DNA of 64,000 nucleotides from Blastopirellula sediminis. Its GTDB lineage: Bacteria > Planctomycetota > Planctomycetia > Pirellulales > Pirellulaceae. The notes under the pieces are model-generated. The model saw nothing but the letters and a program-made list of their open reading frames with translations. It searched no databases and was not told where the DNA came from. Below are positions 35,873 to 43,930 of the stretch, piece by piece (within the stretch, counting starts at the first letter, position 1; every line of letters starts with the position of its first letter). Position numbers and translations under genes: made by a program. The DNA is taken from NCBI RefSeq assembly GCF_020966755.1, contig NZ_JAJKFT010000010.1, positions 3,477,513-3,541,512 on the forward strand, read 5' to 3'.

Positions 35873-37003
35873 ATGAGAATCGCAGTTGCCTGTTCGATCT
35901 TAATCTTGTTGTTCGCTGCGCCAGCGGCTGGGGAGACGCTCGGCATCGCCAAGACCAAGCCGGTTGCAGGTCCGTATGTCGAGGTCGACGGCGGTTACAT
36001 GGTTCCGTACCAGATGCAGATCCCTGGAACGAAGGCGACGTTGTCGATGGTCCCCGTGCCGGGCGGAACGCACGTAATGGGAACCGGCGACTCCACCTAT
36101 CAGGTCACGATCGAGCCGTTCTGGATGGCGAAGACCGAGACGACTTGGGGGCAGTACCAAGAGTTCATGCAGCTGTACGACCTGTTCCAGAGGTTTGAGC
36201 AGGCGGGCGTTCGCCCGGTTACCGACGACAACAAGATTGACGCGGTGACGACGCCGACTCCTCTTTGTTCGCGCCGCATCGCGTTTGAAAACGGCGAGGA
36301 TCCGCAGCAAGCGGCGGTGACCATGACGCAGTACGCCGCGATGCAGTTCAGCAAATGGATCAGCGGCGTGACCGGCCAGCAGTATCGACTGCCGAGCGAA
36401 GCGGAATGGGAACATGCGGCGCTCGGAGGAGCGGCAGGGCCTTATTCGTTTGGCGATGCCGAAAAGCTGGGAGACTACGCGTGGTATGTCGAGAACGCCG
36501 AAGAGGCTCAGCACAAAGTGGCGGAGAAGGCGCCGAACCAATATGGCCTGTACGACATGCAGGGGAACGTTTGGGAATGGGTGCTCGACGCCTATGTCGA
36601 GGAGCCCTCTGCCAAACTGTCCGGTAAGACGCTGACGGTTGCGGAAGCGATTCAATGGTCGAGCGAGCCCTACCCACTTTGTTTGAAGGGGGGATCGTGG
36701 GACGATGGGCCGGAAGCGTGCAAGATCACCGCGAAGCTCGGCTCGGATGATGAGGAGTGGAAAACTTTCGATCCGAATCTTCCGCGTAGCCCCTGGTGGT
36801 TTACCAACTATCCGGCGACCTGCGTCGGTTTTCGGGTGATTCGCCCACTGCGACCGCTACCGCAGCAGCAAATGATCCGGTACTGGGAGCCCTCGGCGGT
36901 AGTGACGAAGCTGGACGTTGCTGAGCGTCTGAAGGGGAGTCGCGGGGTTATTGGCCTGGTCGACGAGAAGTTGCCGGAAGCGATCGAGAAAGCCAAGAAT
37001 TAG
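35873..37003 (+). CDS. SUMF1/FGE-like exported protein, copy 2
   Basis: The 376-residue protein is a clear paralogue of the preceding one, collinear over its whole length, with the same signal-peptide start MRIA and the same altered active-site segment (GGSWDDGPEAC). The start at 35873 aligns with copy 1. A TTG 30 bp upstream is less likely. The two genes lie on one strand with 57 bp between them and probably form an operon. No sulfatase gene, the usual partner of FGE, is next to them. A role in binding or in another modification is possible. Confidence 0.85.
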   Translation: MRIAVACSILILLFAAPAAGETLGIAKTKPVAGPYVEVDGGYMVPYQMQIPGTKATLSMVPVPGGTHVMGTGDSTYQVTIEPFWMAKTETTWGQYQEFMQLYDLFQRFEQAGVRPVTDDNKIDAVTTPTPLCSRRIAFENGEDPQQAAVTMTQYAAMQFSKWISGVTGQQYRLPSEAEWEHAALGGAAGPYSFGDAEKLGDYAWYVENAEEAQHKVAEKAPNQYGLYDMQGNVWEWVLDAYVEEPSAKLSGKTLTVAEAIQWSSEPYPLCLKGGSWDDGPEACKITAKLGSDDEEWKTFDPNLPRSPWWFTNYPATCVGFRVIRPLRPLPQQQMIRYWEPSAVVTKLDVAERLKGSRGVIGLVDEKLPEAIEKAKN

Positions 37004-37111
37004 GCATGGGGGACGAAGTAGCTTTGGGGGGAGAGAGAGTTCGTCGCTTGCCCCCTTCGTCCAAAAATGCTTATTTAGAAGAGATTTCAGCCGGGGGCGA
37101 CTTTGCCTGGC

Positions 37112-37139
37112 TTTACATGTCGGAACATTCCGATATATT
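37112..37139 (+). promoter_or_regulatory. arsR-type regulator promoter with operator in its spacer
   Basis: TTTACA (37112-37117) and TATATT (37134-37139) are spaced by 16 bp. Between them sits the palindrome TCGGAACATTCCGA (37120-37133). Repressor bound there would block RNA polymerase. The regulator's ATG is 22 bp downstream of the -10 box. Confidence 0.65.
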
Positions 37140-37160
37140 TAAAGCAGAGAGGAACCGAAG

Positions 37161-37478
37161 ATGGCTACGGCGAAATTGAAATTAACGACGCTCGAGTCGC
37201 TGGGACAAGCGGCCGAATGCTTGCGCATTTTGGCGCACCCCCATCGTCTCCGCATGGTGCAGATGCTGCTGCAGGGAGATTACACGGTTGGCGAGTTGGC
37301 CGAATCGTGCGAGATCCCCAGCCCGATGGCTTCGGAGCATTTGCGGCTGATGCAGCGCTGCGGCTTTTTGGCGAGTCAGAAAGATGGCCGCAAGGTCTAC
37401 TACTCGGTCGCTGAACCGCACCTGCAAGATATTTTGCACTGCATCGAAAGTCGATTTGGAGTCGAGGCGACGTCGTAA
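37161..37478 (+). CDS. ArsR/SmtB-family transcriptional regulator
   Basis: The 105-residue winged-helix protein has the ArsR pattern: CLRILAHPHRLRMVQML at the start, a recognition helix near SPMASEHLRLMQRCG, and a beta-wing with DGRKVYYSV. Cysteines are C20, C50, C67 and C94. The family's typical metal motif ELCVC is absent, and the pair used by BigR/SqrR persulfide sensors is not clearly at the usual positions. It is followed by a persulfide dioxygenase-rhodanese gene and a sulfite exporter, and the same palindrome precedes both it and the dioxygenase. I infer a reactive-sulfur-responsive repressor. Confidence 0.85.
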   Translation: MATAKLKLTTLESLGQAAECLRILAHPHRLRMVQMLLQGDYTVGELAESCEIPSPMASEHLRLMQRCGFLASQKDGRKVYYSVAEPHLQDILHCIESRFGVEATS

Positions 37479-37494
37479 CGTCGTCTCTTTTTTT
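37464..37494 (+). terminator. Terminator overlapping the end of the arsR-type gene
   Basis: A nine-bp stem (37464-37472 with 37479-37487, one G-T pair) has its loop across the TAA stop codon and is followed by seven T. It would end the regulator's own transcript, leaving the dioxygenase gene to use a separate promoter. Confidence 0.7.
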
Positions 37495-37505
37495 GGCATC
37501 AAATG

Positions 37506-37519
37506 TCGTAATGTTGCGA
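37506..37519 (+). promoter_or_regulatory. Second operator, before the persulfide dioxygenase gene
   Basis: TCGTAATGTTGCGA matches the first operator in its pattern TCGnAA-n2-TTnCGA. The flanks also match: ATG before it and TAT-TT after it. It lies 36 bp upstream of the dioxygenase ATG. Confidence 0.6.
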
Positions 37520-37555
37520 TATTTCTAATAAAAGATTCGGGGAAGGAGTCAGGCG

Positions 37556-38977
37556 ATGTTACTCAAATACTTTTACGATCCGGCGCTCGCTCATGCGTCT
37601 TACCTGGTCGGCTGCCAAAAGTCGGGGGAAGCGATCGTGATCGATCCAGGCCGCAACGTGCAGCCCTATCTCGACGCCGCCAAGGCCAACGGCATGCGGA
37701 TTGTCGGCGCCGCCGAAACGCACATCCACGCCGACTTCGTCTCCGGCTCGCGAGAACTGGCTGATCGGACCGGTGCAACCCTTTATCTGTCGGACGAAGG
37801 CCCGGCCGATTGGAAGTACCTGTATGTCGACAAGGTGAACGCGCAGTTGCTGAAAGATGGCGACGCGTTCTACGTCGGCAACGTGAAACTGCAGACGATG
37901 CATACCCCGGGACACACGCCGGAACATATCTCGTTCGTCCTGACCGACGAAGGGGGCGGCGCGACCGAACCGATGGGGATCTTCACCGGCGATTTCGTGT
38001 TCGTCGGCTCGATTGGTCGTCCGGACTTGCTCGAAACGGCGGCCGGCGTGGTCGGCAGCGCTGAAAAAGGCGCCCGGCAGTTGTTCCACTCGGTCGAACG
38101 TTTCCGGTCTCTTCCCGACTACTTGCAGTTGTGGCCAGCCCACGGCGCCGGCAGCGCTTGCGGCAAGGGTTTGGGGGCGATTCCGTCGAGCACCGTCGGT
38201 TACGAGAAGAAGTTCAATCCGGCCTTGCAGTACGACGACGAACAAGAGTTCGTCGACTACATCCTGGCCGATCAGCCGGAGACGCCGTTCTACTTCGCCG
38301 TGATGAAGCGAGTGAACAAGGAAGGTCCGGAACTGTTGTCCGAATTGCCGAAGGTCGCCCCGGTTGATCCGATGGTGATCAAGTCGATCGCCAAGAAGAA
38401 CCTGGTGATCGACATCACGCCGTCGGCTCAGTTCGGCGAAGCGCACGTCCCGGGGACGATCAACATCCCGGCCAAGATGATGGCTCAGTGGGCCGGCTTC
38501 TTCGTCAACTACGAAGAGCCGATTTACCTGGTCGCTGACGCCGATTCGCTGCCGGGTTGCTTGACTTCGCTTCGTTCGATCGGCATCGACCTGGTGAGCG
38601 GCTACTTCGACATGCAAGCGGTTCGCACGGCGGGCCTGCGAGACGAGTCGTACGCCAATGCGACGCCGGCCGATTTGCAAGCGGCGATTGACGGGAAACA
38701 TGCGGTCTTGCTCGACGTCCGGTCAGAAACCGAATTTCAGCAAGGTCACATCCCGGGCGCCCAGCACCGGTTCCTCGGCAAGTTGCTGCGGAACATGGGA
38801 GACCTCGACGATTCGCAGTCGTACATCGTTCAGTGCCAAAGCGGCGGGCGATCGGCGATTGCGGCGAGTCTGCTGCAGCGAGCCGGATTGGATGTGACGA
38901 ACATGAGCGGCGGATACCTGGCGTGGAACGCCGCGGAATTTCCGGTGCTGCACAGCTGGTCAGGCGCGGGCATCTAA
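37556..38977 (+). CDS. CstB-like persulfide dioxygenase-rhodanese fusion
   Basis: The 473-residue protein has three parts. A metallo-beta-lactamase fold (about 1-230) has iron-ligand motif THIHADFVSG (H56, H58, D60), H120 in HTPGH and D146 in TGDFVFVG. A rhodanese-like domain without catalytic Cys follows (about 260-350, with VADADS where the Cys loop belongs). The last is an active rhodanese domain (about 360-473, C427 in CQSGGRS). This is the architecture of CstB, which oxidises low-molecular-weight persulfide and releases thiosulfate. Ribosome-binding site GGAAGGAG precedes the ATG. It lies between an ArsR regulator and a TauE exporter. Confidence 0.88.
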   Translation: MLLKYFYDPALAHASYLVGCQKSGEAIVIDPGRNVQPYLDAAKANGMRIVGAAETHIHADFVSGSRELADRTGATLYLSDEGPADWKYLYVDKVNAQLLKDGDAFYVGNVKLQTMHTPGHTPEHISFVLTDEGGGATEPMGIFTGDFVFVGSIGRPDLLETAAGVVGSAEKGARQLFHSVERFRSLPDYLQLWPAHGAGSACGKGLGAIPSSTVGYEKKFNPALQYDDEQEFVDYILADQPETPFYFAVMKRVNKEGPELLSELPKVAPVDPMVIKSIAKKNLVIDITPSAQFGEAHVPGTINIPAKMMAQWAGFFVNYEEPIYLVADADSLPGCLTSLRSIGIDLVSGYFDMQAVRTAGLRDESYANATPADLQAAIDGKHAVLLDVRSETEFQQGHIPGAQHRFLGKLLRNMGDLDDSQSYIVQCQSGGRSAIAASLLQRAGLDVTNMSGGYLAWNAAEFPVLHSWSGAGI

Positions 38978-39002
38978 GCTGCGTCTTTAACAACGGAGAA
39001 GG

Positions 39003-39815
39003 ATGATGTCGGCGATTGCACTGCTTTATGGAGCTATCGTCGGTCTGTCGCTGGGACTGACCGGCGGTGGCGGCGCGATCTTCGCGGTTCCGTTGCTGGT
39101 CTACGGAATGGGCGTTTCGATGTACGAGGCGGTCGGCATTTCGCTGGCCGCCGTCGGCGCGACTTCGCTGATCGGTTTTCTTACACGGTGGCGGCACGGC
39201 GATGTGGAGATCCGGACCGGACTCCTCTTCGCCGTTGCCGGTATGATCGGCGCACCGATCGGCACGTTGGTCGCCGGGCGGATGAGCGAAGCGCTCTTGC
39301 TGGGGCTGTTCGCCGTGCTGATGCTAATCATCGCCGTTCGCTTGTGGCAAAAGGCGGCGACGCCGCAGGTCACCTGCGAAACCGGCGGCGACGAGCGTCA
39401 GCCGACATGTCGTCGCGACGCCAGCGGTCAGTTGCAACTCACCTCGCGGTGCGCGATGATGCTGTCGTTCGTCGGCTTGGTGACCGGCGTGTTGAGCGGG
39501 ATGTTCGGCGTTGGGGGTGGCTTCGTGATCGTGCCGGCGCTGATCTTCTTCACCAACATGTCGATCCACAAAGCGGTTGGTGCGTCGCTGATGGTGATCG
39601 CCATCGTCAGCGTCTCGGGCGTGACGTCGCACCTGCTGGTGGGACGCTCGATCGAACCCGTCCTGACGATGCTGTTCATCGCCGGCGGTGTCGGCGGACT
39701 GTTCGCCGGTCAGGCGATCGGCCGACGGTTGTCTGGTCCAGCGCTGCAAAAAGGCTTTGCGGTGGCGATCGTCGCAGTGGCGATGTTCGTGATCGCGAAG
39801 ACGCTGATGGCGTAG
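39003..39815 (+). CDS. TauE/SafE-family sulfite exporter
   Basis: The 270-residue membrane protein has about eight helices in two repeats. GLSLGLTGGGGAIFAVPLLVYG is the first-repeat motif (in part) and GVLSGMFGVGGGFVIVPALI the second; the two halves are related, as usual in this family. It follows the CstB-like gene by 25 bp and is probably cotranscribed, so it most likely exports sulfite or a related organosulfur anion made by the dioxygenase. There is a Cys/Arg/Gln-rich loop between the halves (about 120-145) that I did not recognise. A 78-bp inverted repeat lies 10 bp after its stop. Confidence 0.88.
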   Translation: MMSAIALLYGAIVGLSLGLTGGGGAIFAVPLLVYGMGVSMYEAVGISLAAVGATSLIGFLTRWRHGDVEIRTGLLFAVAGMIGAPIGTLVAGRMSEALLLGLFAVLMLIIAVRLWQKAATPQVTCETGGDERQPTCRRDASGQLQLTSRCAMMLSFVGLVTGVLSGMFGVGGGFVIVPALIFFTNMSIHKAVGASLMVIAIVSVSGVTSHLLVGRSIEPVLTMLFIAGGVGGLFAGQAIGRRLSGPALQKGFAVAIVAVAMFVIAKTLMA

Positions 39816-39825
39816 CAGATATGGG

Positions 39826-39903
39826 GGGTGGCACTGCTGGCTTGCCCAGCAGTGGGACGTTCTCACCAGGGCTCCACTGCTGGACAAGCCAGCAGTGCCA
39901 CCC
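39826..39903. repeat. 78-bp interspersed inverted repeat, copy 1
   Basis: Two 29-bp arms (39826-39854 and 39875-39903) are reverse complements apart from one mismatch and flank a 20-bp variable centre. Each arm contains GCTGG and CCAGC, so each can fold on its own. It lies 10 bp after the exporter gene and 7 bp from the stop of the next convergent gene. Confidence 0.85.
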
Positions 39904-39910
39904 TAGTTTT

Positions 39911-41686
39911 CTACTTTCTCAGATCGAGCATGCAGTCCGTTTCCGGCTCGACGGCTTCGCCCACTTCATCGACCGGGTAGGTGAAGAGGTAACGCCAGAC
40001 ATCTTCGTGAATGAACTGGCCGTCGGGGCCTTTGACGGCCGATCCGCCGGGGACGACGCTGCTGTGAGCCCGGTTGGCGTTCCCTTTCACGTCGGCGTCA
40101 GTGATCAGACGGCGGGACGACTCGTACGGATAGGGAACCTGGTCGACGTTGACGATCGGGCCGAACTTGGCCAGGCCAAGCATGATCCACGAGCGGCAGT
40201 AGTGGTCGCCGGACCAGCCGCCGTCCAGGACGTGGCTAAAGCCGAAGTAGCGGTTCTCCGGAGTCGCCGAGGGCAAGCCTTGCCACGAGTCGAGTTGATC
40301 TCGCGGTCCGCAGAACATCACGACGCGGGCGACCTTCTGATGCTTGGCGAACCGGGCCGAAGTGGTCGAGCCGTGCGAAGCGCCGGCCATGATCACTTTG
40401 TCCCACAGCAGGTCGGACTGATCTTCGTTCAGAAACTGCCCCCAGTTTCCTTCTGGGTTTTCTTTCGCCAAGTACTTCACGAAGTGGAGGGCCCGCGTCT
40501 TCATCCCGTCAGCTTTCGGAATGTCGACGATCGGGCTGAAATCTTCGCCGGTCGCCGCTTCGAGACGAATCTTGCCCAGGCTCTCGCCGTCGTCCCGGTT
40601 CTTGCCGTCGATCATGCCGAACCAGCGATTGGCGTAATGGGGTTGAATCGCATGTAGTCCGTAGCTCGCGATCCGATCGAACAGCACCCCGTTGTGCCCC
40701 ATCAGCCAGATCACCAGTTGCCCGCGCTGCGGCACGCGAGTGTCGACGATCGCGTTCTGAACATCCTGCGGTTTCCCTTTGTCGTCTTTGAAGATGAAGC
40801 CGATCTCGGGATGCTCGGCGGCGGCCGGATCAAGTTCGCTGGCGCGGGCCGACAGCTTGTAAACCTGCGACAGGTTGGCCTTCAGAAACAGTGCGACCTG
40901 TTGGCCGAGGAACTCGTTGCCGGGGCCGCTAAAGTGAACGTCGTCCTGATTCTGCAGTTCGGCCAGTCGCGGCGTGATCGCGGCGAAGAGATCGTCGGTG
41001 ATCACCCCCTGCTCTTTCATCACTTCGGCGGCGACTCGATTACGGTCAACGATCGACTTGGCGAAGTACTTCTTCGCTTCGACATCCGGAATCGGCGTGG
41101 TGCTGGCCCAAACGACCTTGGCGCCGCTCTCTTTCATCTGCTCAACCAACTGCGTCAGCCGCTCTTTGTAGTCTTCCAGCGGCGTGTTGCGATCGTGAAT
41201 CCCGAAGTTGAAGTGAATCACATCCCACTTGCCGTCGCCGAGCCAAACGTCGAGCTTCTTCAGCCCGGTCGCCGTCGGGCCGCAGTTGGCCGGCGCACGA
41301 TGCACGTTGGCGATGCCGGCCAGTTCTTTGCGAACCGTTTGCGTGTAGGCCCGCGAGACCGAATCGCCGATCAGCAGAATGCGGGGGAGCTTCGGATCGT
41401 CCGCGACAAAGTCCCACGCGTTCGATCGCCCTTGAACCTTTTCCTTCTTGTGAATCGGCAAATAGAAATTGCCTAGTTCGGCCTGGAGCGTCTTCTCCCA
41501 CGCTTGCCGCTCGGGCGTCAAAGTTTGAACCCACGCTTGATACTTGGCGTCGATCTCGGCTTCTTCTTTCGCCTTCTTCGCCGCCGCTTCCTCGGCGTTG
41601 GTCGGTTCGGTATTGGCCGGCGCCTGGGCGTGCGCGGCCGTGGCGAAGAGAGCAAGAAGCAACAGCGAGCGGAGGAAGATCTTCAT
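39911..41686 (-). CDS. Exported SGNH hydrolase fused to an alpha/beta-hydrolase-like domain
   Basis: The 591-residue protein has a signal peptide (about 1-20), a charged helix to about 70, then an SGNH/GDSL domain with nucleophile S109 in GDSVS and the later VHFSGPG. From about 300 a second hydrolase-like domain follows, with LVIWLMGHNG and the elbow AGASHGST (GxSxG-like). Both parts are in one frame with no break. I chose the start at 41686 for the signal peptide. The second part may relate to the BPSS1187 family; I am not sure. The likely role is periplasmic ester or polysaccharide deacetylation. Confidence 0.72.
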   Translation of the reverse strand: MKIFLRSLLLLALFATAAHAQAPANTEPTNAEEAAAKKAKEEAEIDAKYQAWVQTLTPERQAWEKTLQAELGNFYLPIHKKEKVQGRSNAWDFVADDPKLPRILLIGDSVSRAYTQTVRKELAGIANVHRAPANCGPTATGLKKLDVWLGDGKWDVIHFNFGIHDRNTPLEDYKERLTQLVEQMKESGAKVVWASTTPIPDVEAKKYFAKSIVDRNRVAAEVMKEQGVITDDLFAAITPRLAELQNQDDVHFSGPGNEFLGQQVALFLKANLSQVYKLSARASELDPAAAEHPEIGFIFKDDKGKPQDVQNAIVDTRVPQRGQLVIWLMGHNGVLFDRIASYGLHAIQPHYANRWFGMIDGKNRDDGESLGKIRLEAATGEDFSPIVDIPKADGMKTRALHFVKYLAKENPEGNWGQFLNEDQSDLLWDKVIMAGASHGSTTSARFAKHQKVARVVMFCGPRDQLDSWQGLPSATPENRYFGFSHVLDGGWSGDHYCRSWIMLGLAKFGPIVNVDQVPYPYESSRRLITDADVKGNANRAHSSVVPGGSAVKGPDGQFIHEDVWRYLFTYPVDEVGEAVEPETDCMLDLRK

Positions 41687-41799
41687 GGCGTGAATCCGGT
41701 GGGCGTGGTGGCAGGAGGTTTCATTATCGCTGGATCTGCAGCGCGAAACAACCTGCAGGGGAAGCGGCGATTTCACCGGTGAATCGCCGGAAAGCGGCT

Positions 41800-43032
41800 T
41801 TAGAAACGCGAAAGGTTGGGAGTCTCAATCGCGGCCTCGAGTTGCCGCTTGGCAAGTTCCGGCGTAAGCGGCGTAAAGCCTTCTTCTTGGGCGATTGCTT
41901 GTGCCACAGGGCTGAGGATGTATTTGAGCAGTTCAACTTGCAACTCGGTGCGGGGTTGTTCATTGCTGGGAGTGATCCACAAGAAGACCGGACGCTCCAG
42001 CACCGAGAGGTCCAGTTGAAATGGCGCGTCGTCAATTTGTTGTTGCTCGGTCCAAAAGTCCTTACGCGGCTCTCCGATTACTGCGACCGTGCGAACCTGA
42101 TCGGTGACTTGGCTGTGCGAAACGTAGCCGACGCCTTGCGGGTCTGCGGCGATTGCGCGGATCATTTTCGATGGGGATTCAACAATCCGGATTGCTTCGT
42201 CATCTCTCGGCATGCGTGGGACGCCAATTGTCGATCCCAGCGAATAGGTGGGCGTGCCGACCGTCCGCAGTTCGAGAAAATCGGAGTCGTCAGCGATTCG
42301 TTCGCGGCCATACACATGCAGCGAGCCATCCCCAGGCGGATTGTTGATATCCAAGTCTCTCCAGCGATCGATACGGGTGTGGACGAGAAATGGGCTCCCT
42401 TGAGCGAGGCCGCGGACCATCAACGGTTGCTTCGTCGGCTCTTCAATTGTCTTTTCTTGGGATGGCAGCAGCGAATTTAATCGCTGTTCGACGGGGTCTT
42501 CATCGTCGCGATCGAAATCGAAACCGTGCGAGTCGCCCTGGTTGGAGTAAATCCAGGCGACTTCGTCCACGGTTAGATCGCGGACCGGATTATCGGGGTG
42601 GACGATGATTTCTAGCTTGTCGACTGCGACGACGACAGGCCAGGAATGAAAGCCTTGCGTTGGATCGGGCACGTCGCTAAGCCCGCCGGATGACTGATAG
42701 AGAACGGCGAATTCGATTCCATATCCGGCCCCCGTGCGTGCAATGATAGTTGCCTCTTCTGTTGCTTCGACTTCTACCTTCGCGGCAGGATGGCTCGCCT
42801 GAAACTCATTCGCCCAGCGGCGCATCAGCCGCTCGGTCGTCAAAGAGCAACTTACCAGAATGAAATTTGGGTCCTCGTCGATGGGCGTATATTCGTAGAC
42901 AGGTCCGTTGCAAGGACTGTCGGCCGTCGGCGTTTGCTGCTCGGCGGACGAGTCGGTTGGGGCTGTTTCCGGTTTGGCCGCGGTGCATGCAGGCAACAAC
43001 GCCACGCAGACAAACAAGATCAACGTACGCAT
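41800..43032 (-). CDS. PstS-like phosphate/anion-binding lipoprotein
   Basis: The 410-residue protein has a lipoprotein signal (ending LLPAC) and a type 2 periplasmic binding-protein pattern similar to PstS. Marks are WANEFQASHPAAKVEVEAT early, LTVDEVAWIYSN mid, and a C-terminal EPRKDFW and LLKYILSPVAQAIAQEEGFTPL, which is the usual PstS ending. An insertion near 165-200 (DSHGFDFDRDDEDPVEQRL) is unusual for the family. No pstC, pstA or pstB lies nearby, so it is either an orphan sensor-type binding protein or works with a transporter elsewhere. Confidence 0.78.
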   Translation of the reverse strand: MRTLILFVCVALLPACTAAKPETAPTDSSAEQQTPTADSPCNGPVYEYTPIDEDPNFILVSCSLTTERLMRRWANEFQASHPAAKVEVEATEEATIIARTGAGYGIEFAVLYQSSGGLSDVPDPTQGFHSWPVVVAVDKLEIIVHPDNPVRDLTVDEVAWIYSNQGDSHGFDFDRDDEDPVEQRLNSLLPSQEKTIEEPTKQPLMVRGLAQGSPFLVHTRIDRWRDLDINNPPGDGSLHVYGRERIADDSDFLELRTVGTPTYSLGSTIGVPRMPRDDEAIRIVESPSKMIRAIAADPQGVGYVSHSQVTDQVRTVAVIGEPRKDFWTEQQQIDDAPFQLDLSVLERPVFLWITPSNEQPRTELQVELLKYILSPVAQAIAQEEGFTPLTPELAKRQLEAAIETPNLSRF

Positions 43033-43219
43033 GGGACGACTCCAAGTCAGTCAGTGGAGAACGCGACTGCGATTGATCTTAGCTGCGATTGCGGTGTTTG
43101 AGGAGAAAAATGTGCGGCGGCAACGGTCGAGCGTCCCGCGAACCAAGCTTTTTCATTGACTTTTTCGGCCAGCCATAGATCATGCTATAGTAATCGCCAG
43201 ATTTAGCAGGCTTCCGAAG

Positions 43220-43453
43220 ATGACTTTAGATATTCCTAGCCAATACGAAACAATCTTGCAGAACGCGGTTGCAAGCGGCGCGTTCGCCAGCCAGGAAGAT
43301 GCGCTGAAGCATGCGCTAGAGTTGTTGGCGGTCGAACAGCAAGCACCGGCCCAGTCTGGCTCTGCGGACCGAGCTGCTCGGTTTCGTGCATGGGCCGAGG
43401 GTCATTCTCCGGCGAATCACTTCGTCGACGATAGTCGCGAATCGATCTACTAA
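43220..43453 (+). CDS. Antitoxin of a VapBC-like pair
   Basis: This 77-residue protein has an N-terminal region that looks like a ribbon-helix-helix DNA-binding segment (MTLDIPSQYE, then SQEDALKHALELLAVEQ). The C-terminus (ADRAARFRAWAEGH and DDSRESIY) probably blocks the toxin. It is 15 bp upstream of the PIN-domain gene and shares its strand. The N-terminus begins with a short beta strand, fitting a ParD/RHH-type antitoxin. The pair probably autoregulates its own promoter; a short AT-rich region lies upstream. Confidence 0.7.
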   Translation: MTLDIPSQYETILQNAVASGAFASQEDALKHALELLAVEQQAPAQSGSADRAARFRAWAEGHSPANHFVDDSRESIY

Positions 43454-43468
43454 CGAGGATCCCGCTCG

Positions 43469-43927
43469 GTGCGTATTCTCGTCGACACGAGCATTCTGGT
43501 CCGCACGTCCCAGCCTGACGCGGTTCATTTCGCATCCGCTGTCGATGCGGTCATGCGGTTGTTTCAGTCGGATTCCGAGCCGTGCATCGTTCCGCAAGTC
43601 GTTTACGAGTACTGGGTCGTTGCGACACGGCCTGCTGCTCAAAACGGATTGAATTTGTCAGTGGAGGAAACCACTCGAGAGCTTGATCGGCTGTCGGAAT
43701 TCTTTCACCTCTTGCGTGACGAACGTGCCATTTTTGAGCAATGGCAACAGTTGGTCGAACGATATCAAGTACAGGGAAAGAACGCGCACGATGCTCGGTT
43801 GGTCGCGGCGATGCTACGACATGGCGTCAAGCATCTCTTGACCTTAAATCCGAAGGACTTTCAGCGTTATTCGGAAATCGTCGTCTATTCGCCCGATACG
43901 CTTCCGGCCGACCTGGCGAATCTATAG
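43469..43927 (+). CDS. PIN-domain toxin, VapC-like
   Basis: The 152-residue PIN-domain protein has acidic residues at the expected places: D6 in ILVDTS, E47 in VVYEYWV, D108 in AHDARLVA, and the NPKDF segment near 127-131. These bind magnesium in VapC-type ribonucleases that cut tRNA or rRNA. Start codon is GTG (43469), 15 bp after the antitoxin gene. The antitoxin is encoded first, as usual. Active residues look intact. It converges with the SulP transporter gene. Confidence 0.82.
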   Translation: MRILVDTSILVRTSQPDAVHFASAVDAVMRLFQSDSEPCIVPQVVYEYWVVATRPAAQNGLNLSVEETTRELDRLSEFFHLLRDERAIFEQWQQLVERYQVQGKNAHDARLVAAMLRHGVKHLLTLNPKDFQRYSEIVVYSPDTLPADLANL

Positions 43928-43930
43928 AGT

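Noticed and set aside
37556-38977. Glyoxalase II assignment for the metallo-beta-lactamase part
   Set aside because: The HxHADF motif and two rhodanese-like domains match persulfide dioxygenase fusions, and the neighbours are sulfur genes.
39324-39887. Minus-strand frame of 187 codons opposite the TauE gene
   Set aside because: Its start lies in the inverted repeat and its body is antisense to a clear membrane-protein gene.
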